Assembly: GCF_018129405.1 (NCBI RefSeq)
Contig: NZ_JAFCLP010000016.1
Location: 62,001 to 126,000 of the forward strand
Reading direction: 5' to 3'
Source: Bradyrhizobium iriomotense
GTDB taxonomy: Bacteria; Pseudomonadota; Alphaproteobacteria; Rhizobiales; Xanthobacteraceae
Length of the DNA: 64,000 nucleotides
Shown here: positions 63,325-64,000 of the stretch, piece by piece
How the letters are laid out: the number at the start of each line of letters is the position of its first letter
Numbering within the stretch: the first letter of the stretch is position 1
Program-made: the position numbers and the translations under genes
Notes under the pieces: generated by a model
The model's input: the letters and a program-made list of their open reading frames with translations, nothing else
What the model was told of the DNA's origin: nothing
Database searches by the model: none

Positions 63325-64000
63325 ATGCCCGCACCACTCAGCCACATCGAGACCTCGCCGGAGCTTCCCCGTGACGCCGACGTGGTGGTCATCGGAGGCG
63401 GCATCATCGGGGTGTTCGCGGCCTATTATCTCACCCTGCGAGGGCTCAGCGTCGCACTCGTGGAGAAGGGACGGATCGGAGCCGAGCAGTCCAGCCGCAA
63501 CTGGGGCTGGTGCCGGCAGCAAAATCGCGATGCCCGCGAGTTGCCGATGGCGACCAGGAGCCTCGACCTGTGGGAGAGCTTTGGCGCCGAAAGCGGCGAG
63601 AGCACCGGTTTCTCCCGCTGCGGCCTTCTGTATCTCAGCAACGACGAGGCCGAGCTCGATGGCTGGGCACGGTGGCGCGACTTCGCGCGGACGGTCGGCG
63701 TCACCACGCACATGCTCGATGCAACCGCAGCAACACAGCGCGGCGCGGCGACGGGACGCGCCTGGAAGGGCGGCGTCTTCTCGCCAACCGACGGCACCGC
63801 CGATCCCGCCAAGGCTGCGCCGGCGGTGGCGCGGGCGATGCTGAGGCGCGGGGGCACCGTGCATCAGATGTGCGCAGCGCGCGGGCTGGAGACCGAGGGC
63901 GGCTGCGTGAGCGCGGTCGTGACCGAGCGCGGCACAATTCGCACGCGTATGGCCATATTGGCGGGCGGCGCGTGGTCCTCGTCCTTCTGCCATCAGGCCG
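63325..64000 (+). CDS. FAD-dependent oxidoreductase of the DAO family (3' end outside window)
   Basis: The first 225 residues of a second DAO-superfamily oxidoreductase. DADVVVIGGGIIGVFAAYYL (17-36) binds the FAD ADP moiety, followed by VEKGRIGAEQSSRNWGWCRQ, the typical GxxSxRNxG-like block. It would oxidise an amino acid or secondary amine. ATG 63325 follows AGGAAGCCAGG. It is divergent from the Lrp gene, separated by 235 bases, so Lrp control is likely. The open frame continues past the last base of the window. Confidence 0.87.
   Translation, partial: MPAPLSHIETSPELPRDADVVVIGGGIIGVFAAYYLTLRGLSVALVEKGRIGAEQSSRNWGWCRQQNRDARELPMATRSLDLWESFGAESGESTGFSRCGLLYLSNDEAELDGWARWRDFARTVGVTTHMLDATAATQRGAATGRAWKGGVFSPTDGTADPAKAAPAVARAMLRRGGTVHQMCAARGLETEGGCVSAVVTERGTIRTRMAILAGGAWSSSFCHQA

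Overview
The window reads as a chromosomal segment of a high-GC alphaproteobacterium, most likely Bradyrhizobium or a close relative. I base this on the codon usage, the mix of Bug/Tct transporters, many acyl-CoA and aldehyde dehydrogenases, OmpR-type/ATPase/TPR regulators, and a palindromic repeat typical of such genomes. This is inference from reading, not a database match. I saw no rRNA, tRNA, CRISPR array, transposase or phage gene.

Region 1 (1-12.4 kb) holds two paralogous regulators of about 950 residues (OmpR-type winged helix, STAND-like ATPase, TPR-like C terminus). Between them lie msrA, osmC, a glyoxalase-fold protein and a cytosolic HisKA_2/HWE-type histidine kinase. After them come an uncharacterised protein, an alpha/beta hydrolase, an AraC regulator and dps. 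Region 2 (12.4-15.5 kb) has a cytosolic BisC-like molybdoenzyme and a RidA protein.

Region 3 (15.5-29.2 kb) is a coherent catabolic regulon. A leftward run encodes enoyl-CoA hydratase, CoA ligase, LivJ-type receptor, two acyl-CoA dehydrogenases, two SDRs, a double carboxymuconolactone-decarboxylase-fold protein and TctB/TctA. Divergent from it is a Bug/TctC receptor, followed by a TetR repressor gene and an SMP-30 lactonase. Three copies of the palindrome GACCGATCGGTC lie in the two control regions, two of them inside matching promoters. The substrate is unknown, plausibly a lactone or carboxylate.

Region 4 (29.2-32.3 kb) pairs a LysR regulator with a two-component flavin monooxygenase. Region 5 (32.3-39.8 kb) is an aldehyde dehydrogenase, a BkdR-like Lrp regulator and the branched-chain 2-oxoacid dehydrogenase operon, led by a small ACT-like protein. 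Region 6 (39.8-48 kb) has 5-oxoprolinase genes pxpA and pxpBC, a Cys-rich flavodoxin-fold protein, a cysteine hydrolase, a cupin, small membrane and exported proteins, and a tandem GNAT protein.

Region 7 (48-64 kb) looks like an amine or amino-compound catabolic island: cupin, two aldehyde dehydrogenases, a tartrate/malate-type dehydrogenase, two DAO-fold oxidoreductases, a HAD hydrolase, a second tandem GNAT, an omega-transaminase, a complete Dpp-like ABC importer and an Lrp regulator. The last gene runs off the window.
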